A DNA stretch of 62,274 nucleotides from positions 1-62,274 of the forward strand of contig JAFZIN010000031.1 of NCBI GenBank assembly GCA_017554305.1, in the 5' to 3' direction. This document shows positions 25,598 through 35,553 of the stretch, in pieces. A program made the position numbers and the translations under genes. This DNA is from Bacteroidales bacterium. Its GTDB lineage: Bacteria > Bacteroidota > Bacteroidia > Bacteroidales > UBA932. The notes beneath the pieces were generated by a model. The model saw nothing but the letters and a program-made list of their open reading frames with translations, was not told the DNA's origin and searched no databases. The first letter of the stretch is position 1, and each line of letters opens with the position of its first letter.

Positions 25598-27613
25598 ATG
25601 ACATTTAAAGAGGAAATACTTGCAGGGTTGGGAGATACTCTGCCTAGTGTAAAACCATACGATAAGAGCATTAATCACGCTCCCAAGAGAAAGGATATCC
25701 TAACGGAGAAGGAGAAGAAACTGGCGCTGCGTAACGCACTGCGTTATTTCCCTGCCAAGTTTCACAAGGAGCTGGCGGCTGAATTTCTGGAGGAACTGCG
25801 CCTCTACGGAAGAATCTATATGTACCGCTATAGGCCAGATTACAAGATATATGCACGCCCTATAGATGAATATCCGTGCAAAAGCGTATATGCCGCAGCC
25901 ATTATGGCTATGATACAGAACAACCTGGACGAGAGGGTGGCACAGCATCCGCACGAACTCATAATTTACGGAGGCAACGGAGCCATCTTCCAGAACTGGG
26001 CTCAGTACCGTCTTGTAATGCAGTATCTTGCAACAATGACAGATGAGCAGACGCTCTCTATGTATTCCGGTCATCCTATGGGTCTTTTCCCTTCACATAA
26101 AGATGCTCCGAGAGTTGTGGTAACCAACGGAATGGTTATTCCAAACTACTCCAAGCCGGACCATTGGGAGAAATTTAACGCACTGGGAGTGAGCCAGTAC
26201 GGACAGATGACCGCAGGCTCCTATATGTACATAGGACCTCAGGGAATAGTTCACGGAACAACAATAACCGTAATGAACGCTGCCCGTTTGCAGCTTAAAA
26301 AGAGAGGCATTGCCGGAACCCGTGAGAATATGGCGGGAATGCTCTTTGTTACAGCCGGTTTGGGAGGAATGAGCGGTGCTCAGCCAAAGGCCGGAAACAT
26401 TGCCGGAGTGGTAAGCGTAACGGCAGAGATAAATCCTCTGGCTGCAGAGAAGAGACACTCACAGGGCTGGGTGGATGAGTTGCATTACTCTCTGGATGAA
26501 CTTATTGAAAGAGTTAAGAAGGCTGTTGGCAATAAAGAAACCGTCTCACTTGCATACGTAGGAAATGTTGTGGATCTTTGGGAAAGACTTGCAGATGAGG
26601 GTGTTAAGGTAGATATAGGTTCAGACCAGACCTCACTTCACAACCCGTGGTCCGGCGGCTATTATCCTGTAGGCTACTCACTTGAAGAGTCCAAGAAGAT
26701 GATGGCGGAGGAGCCGGAGAGGTTTAAAGAGGCGGTTCAGGCTTCACTCAGAAGGCAGATTGCTGCAATTAACCGCCTGGCAGAGAGGGGAATGTACTTC
26801 TTTGACTACGGCAACGCATTCCTGTTGGAGAGTTCACGTGCAGGTGCAGATGTTATGAATTCTGAGGGCGGATTTAGATACCCGTCTTACGTTCAGGATA
26901 TTATGGGACCTATGTACTTTGATTACGGCTTTGGTCCTTTCCGCTGGGTCTGCATGAGCCAGGATCCTTCAGATTTGGCAATGAGTGATTCATTGGCTGT
27001 TAAGGAGTTACAGAAAGAGGCAGCCGTATCTACAGACGATATTAAGATGCAGATGTTTGACAACATACACTGGATAGAGGAGGCGGGAAGAAACAACCTT
27101 GTAGTTGGTTCCCAGGCCAGAATCCTCTATGCGGATTGCATTGGAAGAGTGAACATTGCACTGGCTTTTAATGAGGCAATAAGAAAGGGAGAGATAAAGG
27201 CTCCAATTGTTCTTGGAAGAGATCATCACGATGTTTCCGGAACAGACTCTCCGTTCCGTGAAACATCCAACATCTATGACGGTTCACAGTTTACCGCAGA
27301 TATGGCGGTGCAGAACGTAATAGGAGACGGCTTCCGCGGAGCAACCTGGGTATCAATCCATAACGGCGGCGGAGTAGGCTGGGGAGAGGTTATAAACGGC
27401 GGATTCGGAATGGTAATAGACGGAAGCGAGGCTGCCGAGCGCCACATTAAGGAGATGCTTCACTGGGATGTAAATAACGGAATTGCACGCCGTTCCTGGG
27501 CAAGAAACTCCGGTGCTGAAGATGCAATAAGAAGGGAGATGGAGCGTACTCCTTCTTTGAAGGTGGCAATGCCTAATCACGTAGATGACAATATTTTGGA
27601 CGAATTATTCTGA
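25598..27613 (+). CDS. hutU: Urocanate hydratase
   Basis: 671 residues. It carries the urocanase hallmark GLGGMSGAQPKAGN, with the NAD-binding region around it, and the downstream DQTSLHNPWSGGYYP stretch. It is longer than proteobacterial HutU (about 555), the extended form I associate with Bacteroidetes and some Firmicutes. It adds water to urocanate using bound NAD+ as an electrophile, giving imidazolone propionate. It lies between ftcD and hutH with gaps of four and six bases, so co-transcription is nearly certain. No missing catalytic residue was noticed. Confidence 0.95.
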   Translation: MTFKEEILAGLGDTLPSVKPYDKSINHAPKRKDILTEKEKKLALRNALRYFPAKFHKELAAEFLEELRLYGRIYMYRYRPDYKIYARPIDEYPCKSVYAAAIMAMIQNNLDERVAQHPHELIIYGGNGAIFQNWAQYRLVMQYLATMTDEQTLSMYSGHPMGLFPSHKDAPRVVVTNGMVIPNYSKPDHWEKFNALGVSQYGQMTAGSYMYIGPQGIVHGTTITVMNAARLQLKKRGIAGTRENMAGMLFVTAGLGGMSGAQPKAGNIAGVVSVTAEINPLAAEKRHSQGWVDELHYSLDELIERVKKAVGNKETVSLAYVGNVVDLWERLADEGVKVDIGSDQTSLHNPWSGGYYPVGYSLEESKKMMAEEPERFKEAVQASLRRQIAAINRLAERGMYFFDYGNAFLLESSRAGADVMNSEGGFRYPSYVQDIMGPMYFDYGFGPFRWVCMSQDPSDLAMSDSLAVKELQKEAAVSTDDIKMQMFDNIHWIEEAGRNNLVVGSQARILYADCIGRVNIALAFNEAIRKGEIKAPIVLGRDHHDVSGTDSPFRETSNIYDGSQFTADMAVQNVIGDGFRGATWVSIHNGGGVGWGEVINGGFGMVIDGSEAAERHIKEMLHWDVNNGIARRSWARNSGAEDAIRREMERTPSLKVAMPNHVDDNILDELF

Positions 27614-27619
27614 TTCTTT

Positions 27620-29107
27620 ATGGAACATAAAATATCTTTTGACCATCTCTCTTTGGAGAGAATAAAGGAAATAATAGACAAGAAGATGACCCTTTCCCTC
27701 TCAGATGAGGCGGAAAAGGCAATAGTAAAGTGCCGTAAGTACCTGGACAGCAAGATGGAAGACATTGGACGTCCGGTATACGGAGTAACCACCGGATTCG
27801 GCTCTTTATACAACGTAACAATACCGGAAGACCAACTCTCTCAGCTTCAGTACAATCTGGTGGTAAGCCACGCCTGCGGAACAGGAGAGAGAGTTAGAAA
27901 TGAGATTGTAAAACTGATGCTTCTGCTTAAGGTGCAGTGCCTCTCATACGGCCATTCCGGAGCGCAACTGGTTACGGTACAGAGGCTTATTGATATGTTT
28001 AACAATGATATTCTGCCGGTTGTATACCAGCAGGGTTCATTGGGCGCATCGGGAGATTTGGCACCTCTGGCACATCTTTCACTTCCGCTGATTGGGTTGG
28101 GAGAGGTAGATTACAAGGGCGAGGTTAGAGAGAGTGCTTCTGTTTGGAAGGAGATGGGTTGGGAGCCTATAAAGCTGCAATCCAAAGAGGGACTGGCACT
28201 TCTGAACGGTACTCAGTTTATGAGCGCTCATGCAGTATGGTCTCTGATTCAGTGCCACAGACTCTCCGAATGGGCAGATAAGATTGGAGCAATCTCACTT
28301 GAGGCCTACGACGGAAGAATTGAGGCCTTTTATCCTCTTACCCACCGTCTGCGCCGTCACCGCGGACAGTTGGACACGGCCGCAAGATTTATGGCTCTGC
28401 TTGAGGGCAGTAACCTCATTAACAGGCAGAAAGAGCACGTTCAGGATCCGTACTCATTCAGATGTATTCCTCAGGTTCACGGAGCGGTAAAGGATAATAT
28501 CCGCTATGTTGAATCCGTTATTGAAAATGAGATAAACTCTGCAACGGATAACCCTAACGTCTTCCCGGATGAGGATATGATTATTTCTGCCGGAAACTTC
28601 CACGGAGAGCCTATTGCCATTCCGATGGATACCCTTGCAATTGCTATGAGTGAGCTTGCAAATATCTCAGAGAGAAGAGTTTTCCGCCTTATTTCAGGAC
28701 AGAGAGGCTTGCCTAAATTCCTTGTGGCGGCATCCGGTCTTAACAGCGGATTTATGATTCCTCAATATACTGCCGCATCCATTGTGAGTCAGAACAAAGG
28801 GCTTTGCTGGCCGGCTTCTGCAGATTCAATTCCATCTTCACAGGGGCAGGAGGATCACGTAAGTATGGGCTCCAACTCAGCCACCAAACTTGTTAGAGTT
28901 GTGGAGAATACGGAGAGAGTGCTTGCTATTGAACTCTTCAATGCAGCTCAGGCACTGGATTTCCGCCATCAGATGACAGGCTGCAAATCTTCAGAAAAGA
29001 TTGAGGCAATCTTTGAGGCTTACAGAAAGGAAGTACCTTATATTGAGCAGGATACATATATGCATCCTCTGATTGAAAAATCAATAGAATTTATCAGAAA
29101 ATTCTAA
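27620..29107 (+). CDS. hutH: Histidine ammonia-lyase
   Basis: 495 residues. The MIO cofactor tripeptide Ala143-Ser144-Gly145 is present in GSLGASGDLAPLAH. Other family motifs are VYGVTTGFGSL near the N-terminus, the C-terminal SSQGQEDHVSMGS and FHGEPIAIPMD. The enzyme removes ammonia from L-histidine to give urocanate, the first step of the pathway. Tyrosine and phenylalanine lyases share the fold, but the operon partners fix the substrate as histidine. Gap to hutI is eight bases. Confidence 0.96.
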   Translation: MEHKISFDHLSLERIKEIIDKKMTLSLSDEAEKAIVKCRKYLDSKMEDIGRPVYGVTTGFGSLYNVTIPEDQLSQLQYNLVVSHACGTGERVRNEIVKLMLLLKVQCLSYGHSGAQLVTVQRLIDMFNNDILPVVYQQGSLGASGDLAPLAHLSLPLIGLGEVDYKGEVRESASVWKEMGWEPIKLQSKEGLALLNGTQFMSAHAVWSLIQCHRLSEWADKIGAISLEAYDGRIEAFYPLTHRLRRHRGQLDTAARFMALLEGSNLINRQKEHVQDPYSFRCIPQVHGAVKDNIRYVESVIENEINSATDNPNVFPDEDMIISAGNFHGEPIAIPMDTLAIAMSELANISERRVFRLISGQRGLPKFLVAASGLNSGFMIPQYTAASIVSQNKGLCWPASADSIPSSQGQEDHVSMGSNSATKLVRVVENTERVLAIELFNAAQALDFRHQMTGCKSSEKIEAIFEAYRKEVPYIEQDTYMHPLIEKSIEFIRKF

Positions 29108-29115
29108 TTTGAGAT

Positions 29116-30345
29116 ATGAGCAAAACATTATTCATAAACATAAAAGAGCTTTACGGCATTCTCCCTCCGGAAGTTAAACGATTGGAGGGAGAGATGATGG
29201 ATAGGGTGGAGAGTTTGCCAAACGCCTTTCTTTTGGTTGAAGAGGGGAAGATTGCCTCATTCGGCAAGATGGAAAATCTCTCTTTGGATGAGATGAAAGG
29301 CGTTGAGGTAGTGGATCTTACCGGAAAGAGGGTTATGCCCGCTTTCTGTGACAGCCACACTCATATTGTCTATGCAAAGAGCCGTGAGCAGGAGTTTATG
29401 GATAAGATTGCCGGGCTCTCCTACGAGGAGATTGCAAAACGTGGAGGAGGTATTCTTAACTCTGCGGATGTGCTGCGTAAAACCTCTGAAGATGAGCTTT
29501 ATAGAATATCCTGCCAGCGTTTGGAAGAGATGATTGAAAAGGGTACCGGTGCAATGGAGATTAAGAGCGGTTACGGTCTTAATCTTGAGAGCGAACTTAA
29601 GATGCTGAGAGTGATAAAGAGAATGAAGGAGAATTATCCTGTTGTGATAAAATCCACATTCTTAGGGGCTCACGCGGTTGGAAGAGAGTTTGCCGGAAGA
29701 CAGCAGGAGTATGTAGATATGGTTTGCCGTGAGATGATTCCTGCGGTTGCTTCTGAAAATCTGGCGGATTATGTAGATGTCTTCTGTGACAAGGGCTTCT
29801 TTGATGTGGCTCAGACCGCTCAAATACTCTCAGCAGCAGCCAAATACGGAATCCGTCCAAAGATTCACGCTAACGAGTTGGACGTATCCGGAGGAGTGCA
29901 GGTGGGGGTAGATTACGGTGCTGTCTCCGTAGATCATCTGGAGAGAACTACAGAGGTTGAGATGAACTACCTAAAGGGAAGTTCTACTATGCCGGTTATG
30001 CTGCCGGGTGCATCGTTCTTTCTGGGTATGCCTTACGGCAATGCCAAAGAGTTCATAAAGAGCGGGTTGGGAGTTGCTCTGGCATCTGATTACAACCCGG
30101 GTTCTTCTCCTAGCGGAGATATGAGGTTTGTGTGGGCGCTGGGATGCATAAAGATGCATCTTACTCCGAACCAGGCATTTAACGCCGTTACAATAAATGG
30201 AGCCTACGCAATGGGTGCTGCAGATAAAGTGGGATCCATTACGGTTGGCAAGGAGGCAAAACTCATTGTTACCAGGGAGATTCCATCTTTAGGCTTTATC
30301 CCTTACTGCCACCACACGCCATTTATCGGGAGGATGATAATATAA
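29116..30345 (+). CDS. hutI: Imidazolonepropionase
   Basis: 409 residues of the amidohydrolase superfamily. The metal-binding motif DSHTHIVYA is followed by SREQEF and GGGILNS, and the later metal ligands are in HANELD and SDYNPGSSP. It opens the ring of imidazolone propionate to formiminoglutamate, which FtcD then uses. With hutH, hutU and ftcD this completes histidine degradation to glutamate. The next gene starts 11 bases after its stop and has no separate promoter I can see. Confidence 0.95.
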   Translation: MSKTLFINIKELYGILPPEVKRLEGEMMDRVESLPNAFLLVEEGKIASFGKMENLSLDEMKGVEVVDLTGKRVMPAFCDSHTHIVYAKSREQEFMDKIAGLSYEEIAKRGGGILNSADVLRKTSEDELYRISCQRLEEMIEKGTGAMEIKSGYGLNLESELKMLRVIKRMKENYPVVIKSTFLGAHAVGREFAGRQQEYVDMVCREMIPAVASENLADYVDVFCDKGFFDVAQTAQILSAAAKYGIRPKIHANELDVSGGVQVGVDYGAVSVDHLERTTEVEMNYLKGSSTMPVMLPGASFFLGMPYGNAKEFIKSGLGVALASDYNPGSSPSGDMRFVWALGCIKMHLTPNQAFNAVTINGAYAMGAADKVGSITVGKEAKLIVTREIPSLGFIPYCHHTPFIGRMII

Positions 30346-30356
30346 AACAACATACT

Positions 30357-32357
30357 ATGAATAAACGTTTTAACAGAATCCTTGCTTTTTCCGTTCTGAT
30401 GCTCTTTGCAACTGCAGCAGCTGCTCAGACCATTAAGTTCAACCCAAAGTTGGATGCCGTTTCTGAAGAAGAGGTTAAGATGACAAGTTATGCTCCGGAT
30501 ACCTCTGCCAAAGCGCTTTACATCTACAAGGGAATGTTCCGTTCCGTATATCTTACTCCGGTTGCAGATTTTGCCGTTGAGAAGACATACCGTTACAGAA
30601 TCAAGATTCTTAAGGAATCCGCCAAAGATTTGGCCACTTTTCAGATGATTTACCGTACAGACGGTGATTTCAGTGAGAAGATTACAGATATTAAGGTAAC
30701 AACTTTCAACTGGGAGGACGGTAAGATTGTTAAAACAAAGATGAGCAAGGAGTTCATCTTTGACAAAAAATATTCGGATAATCTTAAAACACTCTCATTT
30801 ACAGCGCAGAATGTTAAGGTGGGGTCTGTTATTGAGGTGAGCTACGTGAGGAAAAATATGCATTTTTGGGATATTGGAGAACTCAATTTCCAGGGAGAGT
30901 ATCCTATTAACTGCATGGAGGCCAAGATAACTTACCCCGATATGCTCAAATACAATATAATGAGCCGCGGACTGAAGTACTACTCATTGGTTACTACAGG
31001 TGAAACTAAGGCAGTTGTATTAAGAGGAGGCGGAAACTTTGACTATGAGAACTCCGTTGAGGTTTACAAGGCGGTGAATGTTCCTGCTCTTAAGGCGGAG
31101 GGTAACATTTATTGTATAGATCAGTTCTACAGCGCTGTAGAATACGAACTTAGAAGCATAAGGTATCCTAATTCAATTCCTAAAAACTTTGGTTCCTCCT
31201 GGAAGGATGTAGACAACCAGTTCTATGACTCAAAGGTTTGCACGGAGATTACCTCAAGCTGCAAACTTAAGAGCGAGGTAGATCCGATAAAGAACGCTAC
31301 GGATTTGTCATTTGAGGAGAAGGTGGTGAAAATAAGGGAGTTGGTAGCATCAAAGGTTAAATGGAACAAAAAGGTCAGTCTGCTGCCCGGCTCTATTTCT
31401 TCTACACTAAAGGAGGCTTCCGGAAGTAATGCAGACATAAACGCATTGGTGGGTAACTGCCTCAACTATGCGGGATTTACCGTTCATCCTGTGCTCATCA
31501 AATCCAGAACCAGAGGAGAACTGGCAGACTTCCACGTCTCATACGATGCCTTTAGTACATTTATTCTCAAGGTTATAGACAAAGATGGCAAGTCTTTGTA
31601 TCTGGACGCTTCAGATAACAACGGTTACATAAACGTTCTGCCGGATAACTTCCTGGTTAGCAAGGCCAGAGAGATAGCAAAGGGATTCCCTTCCGTTTGG
31701 GTAGACCTTACAAATCCAAGCAAAAATACCTTTATGATAGATGTAAACGGCAAGCTGGATGAAGACGGTCTTCTTACCGGAACTATGACTATGAACGCAT
31801 ATAACAGCGAATCCAGAATGGTTAAAAGTATGTTCAATGCGTTGGATAAGGATGATGAACTATTTGAGCAGCTAGAGGCGGGAAATTCCTATACCGTAAA
31901 TTCCGTAACAAAAGAACATAACAAAGAGTATTCCGCTTACTGTAAGGCGGTTGTAGAACTGGAACAGCAGATGCAGACTGCATCCGGAGCAGACGGAGAG
32001 ATGATTTATCTGAAACCTATCATTGAACATCTTCACAGAGACACTTACTTTAAGTCTGAAACCAGAAGCGTTCCGGTAGATATAGACCGCCGCACTACTA
32101 CCATTTATCATATAAAACTGGAACTTCCGGAGGGTTGGGCTGTTGAGCAGATGCCTAAGAGTGAGAAACTTGGAATGCTCAAATTAAATATAAACGCTAC
32201 TGTGGTTTATAAGGCGGCGGAGAATGTTCTGGAGGTTACATATAAGACGGTTACCAATGAGATGTTTATAGATCCTACAGATTATCCGGATTACAGAAGA
32301 TTTTGGCAGCAGTTGGTAAAGATTGAAAACGAGACAGTAGTACTTAAAAAGAAATGA
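30357..32357 (+). CDS. Secreted DUF3857/transglutaminase-like protein lacking the catalytic cysteine
   Basis: 666 residues with a Sec signal peptide (cleavage near AAAQ). The first about 280 residues match the DUF3857 pattern (FAVEKTYRYRIKIL, SVIEVSYVRKN). Then comes a transglutaminase-like core. Where active members have GDCK/GDCAD, this protein reads ASGSNADINALV, with Asn358 at the cysteine position, so the core is probably not catalytic. A His (DFHVSYD) and an Asp (YLDAS) of the triad region remain. It overlaps the next gene by four bases, and that gene encodes an active-looking relative. Both are probably periplasmic or surface proteins; the substrate is unknown. Confidence 0.8.
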   Translation: MNKRFNRILAFSVLMLFATAAAAQTIKFNPKLDAVSEEEVKMTSYAPDTSAKALYIYKGMFRSVYLTPVADFAVEKTYRYRIKILKESAKDLATFQMIYRTDGDFSEKITDIKVTTFNWEDGKIVKTKMSKEFIFDKKYSDNLKTLSFTAQNVKVGSVIEVSYVRKNMHFWDIGELNFQGEYPINCMEAKITYPDMLKYNIMSRGLKYYSLVTTGETKAVVLRGGGNFDYENSVEVYKAVNVPALKAEGNIYCIDQFYSAVEYELRSIRYPNSIPKNFGSSWKDVDNQFYDSKVCTEITSSCKLKSEVDPIKNATDLSFEEKVVKIRELVASKVKWNKKVSLLPGSISSTLKEASGSNADINALVGNCLNYAGFTVHPVLIKSRTRGELADFHVSYDAFSTFILKVIDKDGKSLYLDASDNNGYINVLPDNFLVSKAREIAKGFPSVWVDLTNPSKNTFMIDVNGKLDEDGLLTGTMTMNAYNSESRMVKSMFNALDKDDELFEQLEAGNSYTVNSVTKEHNKEYSAYCKAVVELEQQMQTASGADGEMIYLKPIIEHLHRDTYFKSETRSVPVDIDRRTTTIYHIKLELPEGWAVEQMPKSEKLGMLKLNINATVVYKAAENVLEVTYKTVTNEMFIDPTDYPDYRRFWQQLVKIENETVVLKKK

Positions 32358-34222
32358 AAAAGTTATTAGTTGCAGTTTTTCTGTTGCTGCCTCTTTTCTC
32401 ATTTGCTCAGGAAGAGGCTGCAGCGGTGATTTTGGATTATAAGCAAACCTTTGAACTTAAGAGCGTTGCAAACGGCACTTATACCGTTTCCGCAAAGATT
32501 CTGGTTAACAAGGAGTCTGGTAATTCGGAAGGAAGGATTGTTATAGTTACAGACTCAGACAGGTCTTTGGGCTCTTTTTCTGCAACTCTAGCCTCCCCAA
32601 GCGGAACACGCAAACTGAAAAAGAGCGATTTGGAATCACGTGCTTTGGCAAGAGAGTTGGCGGACGACGTATATCTCTATTACTTCCAGCCAAATGTTCA
32701 GTATCCGTATATAATTGATTATGAGTACTCTCTCTATTTTAAGCGCGGCGTAAGTTCTTTCCCTACATTTATTCCGGTAAATGATGAGGATGTAAAACTG
32801 GTAAAGGGAGAGTATGTGATAGATGTTCCGGCCGGATTTGGAATCCAGTACAGTTCTCCGTTGGAACCAAAAATAGACAAGAGCGGTACAAGAGATGTAT
32901 ATACCTGGAAAGTTGAGAATTATGAAGGTTTTACAGAAGAGAGTTATATGCCAAGGATATTCTCCTTTGTTCCATACGTCTATGCCTCTCCAATCAATTT
33001 TATGTACTCTAAAGTTGAAGGAAAGCAGGGAGACTGGAAAGAGATTGGCAAGTGGCTCTATGATCTTCAAAAGGAAACCTGGGATTTATCCTCAGAGGAT
33101 GTGGAGAGGGTTCGCTCGTTGGTGAAGGGCTGTTCTACTCAGTATGAGAAGATTAAAGCGCTTTATGATTATCTCCGTCTGAACACCAGATATGAGAGCA
33201 TACAGTTGGGAATAGGGGGGTACAAACCGTTTAATTGCTCCAAAGTTATCAGAACCGGATTTGGAGACTGCAAGGCCCTCTCTAACTATATGAAGGCAAT
33301 GCTTAAAGTAATTGGCATAGAATCAGATTATTACATAGTTCACACAGATAAGCCGGATTTGGAGAAGAATTACGCATCCGTGGGGCAGATGAATCATGCT
33401 ATGCTTGCGGTACCTATTACGGATGAGGGAGTTATGAAGGGAGATACAATCTGGATGGAGTGTACAAATCCAAAAATTCCTCTGGGTTACAGACATGATG
33501 ATATTGCCGGGCATCAGGTGGTTTTGATTAAGGAGGATGGCGGTGTTCTGACCCGTTGCGGAGCATATCCGGATTCTCTCTCTCTTATGAGAAATGACGT
33601 TAAGATAATGGTAAGTTCTACAGGAGATGCTGAGGTAAACGTGCATCAGTCTGCATATCTGGACTTTTCAGAATCTCTGATATCTCTTCCTCAGAAAGAT
33701 CCTAAAGATCAGTCACGCTTTTTTGCAAGAGAGATTATTGTCTCCAGCAACGAGCCTAAAATCATTAAGATGGAGAACAACTTCAATGATTATCCAAAAT
33801 ACGGCAGGGCCTTTGTTCCTTGTGCAAAAACGGATTTCTCCTTTGAGTGCCGTAACTACGCAGAGAGCAACGGGGAGCGTCTCTTTATTCCTGTAACTCC
33901 ATTAAAGTATGGTTTTCACGTAGATAGGGGTACCAGAAAGAACCCTGTTCATGTGAGCAGATCCGTTTCATACATAGACAGCATTTCTATTGTTGTTCCT
34001 CCTACATACGAGATAGAGTCACTTCCTAAGGCTGTAAATGCAGATTGCGGATGGGCCGTATTCTCCTCAACCATAAAGGCTGAGGGAAGTGTAATTACGG
34101 TGATTCTCTCTTCAAAATCACGTAAAGGAGATTACCCAAAAGAGAGCTATGCGGCATTCAGAACGGCAGGCCGCAAGTTCAACAATATGTGCAAAGCCAA
34201 GATAGTGCTAAAGAGAAAATAG
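32354..34222 (+). CDS. Secreted DUF3857/transglutaminase-like protein with intact Cys-His
   Basis: 622 residues. A signal peptide (MKKLLVAVFLLLPLFSFAQ) is followed by a DUF3857 region and a transglutaminase-like core with Cys306 in GFGDCKAL, His348 in MNHAML, and an acidic residue in WMECTN where Asp is usual. Active members act as cysteine proteases or acyltransferases on proteins or peptides. The ATGA overlap with the previous gene implies a paired product: one catalytic and one probably non-catalytic subunit. Its stop is three bases from the convergent ispG end, with no visible terminator hairpin. Confidence 0.82.
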   Translation: MKKLLVAVFLLLPLFSFAQEEAAAVILDYKQTFELKSVANGTYTVSAKILVNKESGNSEGRIVIVTDSDRSLGSFSATLASPSGTRKLKKSDLESRALARELADDVYLYYFQPNVQYPYIIDYEYSLYFKRGVSSFPTFIPVNDEDVKLVKGEYVIDVPAGFGIQYSSPLEPKIDKSGTRDVYTWKVENYEGFTEESYMPRIFSFVPYVYASPINFMYSKVEGKQGDWKEIGKWLYDLQKETWDLSSEDVERVRSLVKGCSTQYEKIKALYDYLRLNTRYESIQLGIGGYKPFNCSKVIRTGFGDCKALSNYMKAMLKVIGIESDYYIVHTDKPDLEKNYASVGQMNHAMLAVPITDEGVMKGDTIWMECTNPKIPLGYRHDDIAGHQVVLIKEDGGVLTRCGAYPDSLSLMRNDVKIMVSSTGDAEVNVHQSAYLDFSESLISLPQKDPKDQSRFFAREIIVSSNEPKIIKMENNFNDYPKYGRAFVPCAKTDFSFECRNYAESNGERLFIPVTPLKYGFHVDRGTRKNPVHVSRSVSYIDSISIVVPPTYEIESLPKAVNADCGWAVFSSTIKAEGSVITVILSSKSRKGDYPKESYAAFRTAGRKFNNMCKAKIVLKRK

Positions 34223-34225
34223 GCT

Positions 34226-35551
34226 CTATCTGTCTGATTCAATTATCTTTAGGAGTTCATCTATGGCCTGGGAGTCCGGTACTGATTTGAGTACGGGAGT
34301 CTTGCCTTTGTAGATGGTTACAAGGCCGCCGCCCTGGCCTACGTAGCCGTAGTCTGCGTCTGCCATCTCTCCGGGGCCGTTTACTATGCAGCCCATAACG
34401 GCAATTCTAACTCCCTTAAGGTGAGCGGTTTTCTCCTTTACCTTATTGAAGGTCTCCTCCAGATTGTACTGGGTTCTGCCGCAACCCGGGCAGGCAATGT
34501 ATTCCGGATGGTAGAAGACTCTTCTGGCTCCCTGCAGAACGTTTTCTCTGAGACCCTTCATCTCATCTTCTGAATATGGAGAACCGGTAATGGTAAAGTC
34601 ATCTATCTCCTTGGTTAGCAGCTTACAGCCGAGGCTTGCTGCAACTCTTATTATAAACGGATACCACTCCTTTTCATTGCATCTAAAGAGAGAGAAAGGA
34701 ACGGTAGGGGTTTTGCCCAGTGGGGCAACAAACTTTTCTACCTCTTCACTTAGGCCGCTCTCAAAGAAGGAGGCAATCTCTTCTCCTGCAGGAATTTCAT
34801 TTACAGGGTTTTCTGTAAGAGAAACTCGTATGGTGTCTCCAATCTTCTGCCTTAATAATGCTCCTATTCCTATTGCCGATTTGATTCTGCCCTGGTCTTT
34901 GTTACCTGCCTCCGTCACTCCCAGATGAACCGGGTAAACAGTGCCGGAGTTTTTCATTGCGGAGTAAAGAAGGGTGTAGGCCTGGCTCATAACTATGGTG
35001 TTGCTGGCTTTGAGAGAAACTACAACCCTCTCAAAATCAACTTCTTTGCACATATTGAGCCACTGCATTGCGGCCTGCATCATACCCTCCGGGGTGTTGC
35101 CGTATTTATTTACAATCTCCTCTCCCAAAGAGCCGTGGTTGAGTCCAATTCTTACGGCTGTGCCGTATTTTTTGCACTGCTCAATGAACTTTGCAAACTG
35201 CCCCTCTGCATCCTTGTGCACCTGGGCAAAGTTGCCCGGATTTATTCTCACCTTATCTGCCACAGAAGCGGCTGCAATAGCAACGTCAGAGTTAAAGTGA
35301 ACGTCTGCAACCAGCGGAGTATCAACGCCCTGGCGGCGGAGTTCCGCCTTAATCTTATCCAGTGCCTCAACCTCTTTCATTCCCTGGGTGGTGAGCCTTA
35401 TAAGACGCGCTCCCTTCTGAGCCATCTGAAGGCACTGGTTCACACTTGCCTCAACATCCTGAGTATGAGTGTTGCACATTGTCTGAACCGCAATAGGGGC
35501 ATCTCCTCCTATTGTCAGATCCTTAATCTTTACCTGAATTATCCTGGTCAT
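34226..35551 (-). CDS. ispG: 4-hydroxy-3-methylbut-2-enyl diphosphate synthase
   Basis: 441 residues from the ATG at 35551. A longer reading from 35662 overlaps the PorT-like gene and adds sequence foreign to the family. The N-terminal TIM barrel contains PLVADVHFN and VRINPGNF. The C-terminal iron-sulfur domain contains CPGCGRTQYN and GCIVNGPGEMADADYGYVG. It carries out the penultimate reductive step of the MEP isoprenoid pathway. It is longer than E. coli IspG (372) but shorter than the insert-containing plant and Bacteroidetes forms of about 600 that I recall. It is the last gene of the ligA-to-ispG run and starts three bases after the PorT-like stop. Confidence 0.95.
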   Translation of the reverse strand: MTRIIQVKIKDLTIGGDAPIAVQTMCNTHTQDVEASVNQCLQMAQKGARLIRLTTQGMKEVEALDKIKAELRRQGVDTPLVADVHFNSDVAIAAASVADKVRINPGNFAQVHKDAEGQFAKFIEQCKKYGTAVRIGLNHGSLGEEIVNKYGNTPEGMMQAAMQWLNMCKEVDFERVVVSLKASNTIVMSQAYTLLYSAMKNSGTVYPVHLGVTEAGNKDQGRIKSAIGIGALLRQKIGDTIRVSLTENPVNEIPAGEEIASFFESGLSEEVEKFVAPLGKTPTVPFSLFRCNEKEWYPFIIRVAASLGCKLLTKEIDDFTITGSPYSEDEMKGLRENVLQGARRVFYHPEYIACPGCGRTQYNLEETFNKVKEKTAHLKGVRIAVMGCIVNGPGEMADADYGYVGQGGGLVTIYKGKTPVLKSVPDSQAIDELLKIIESDR

Positions 35552-35553
35552 TT

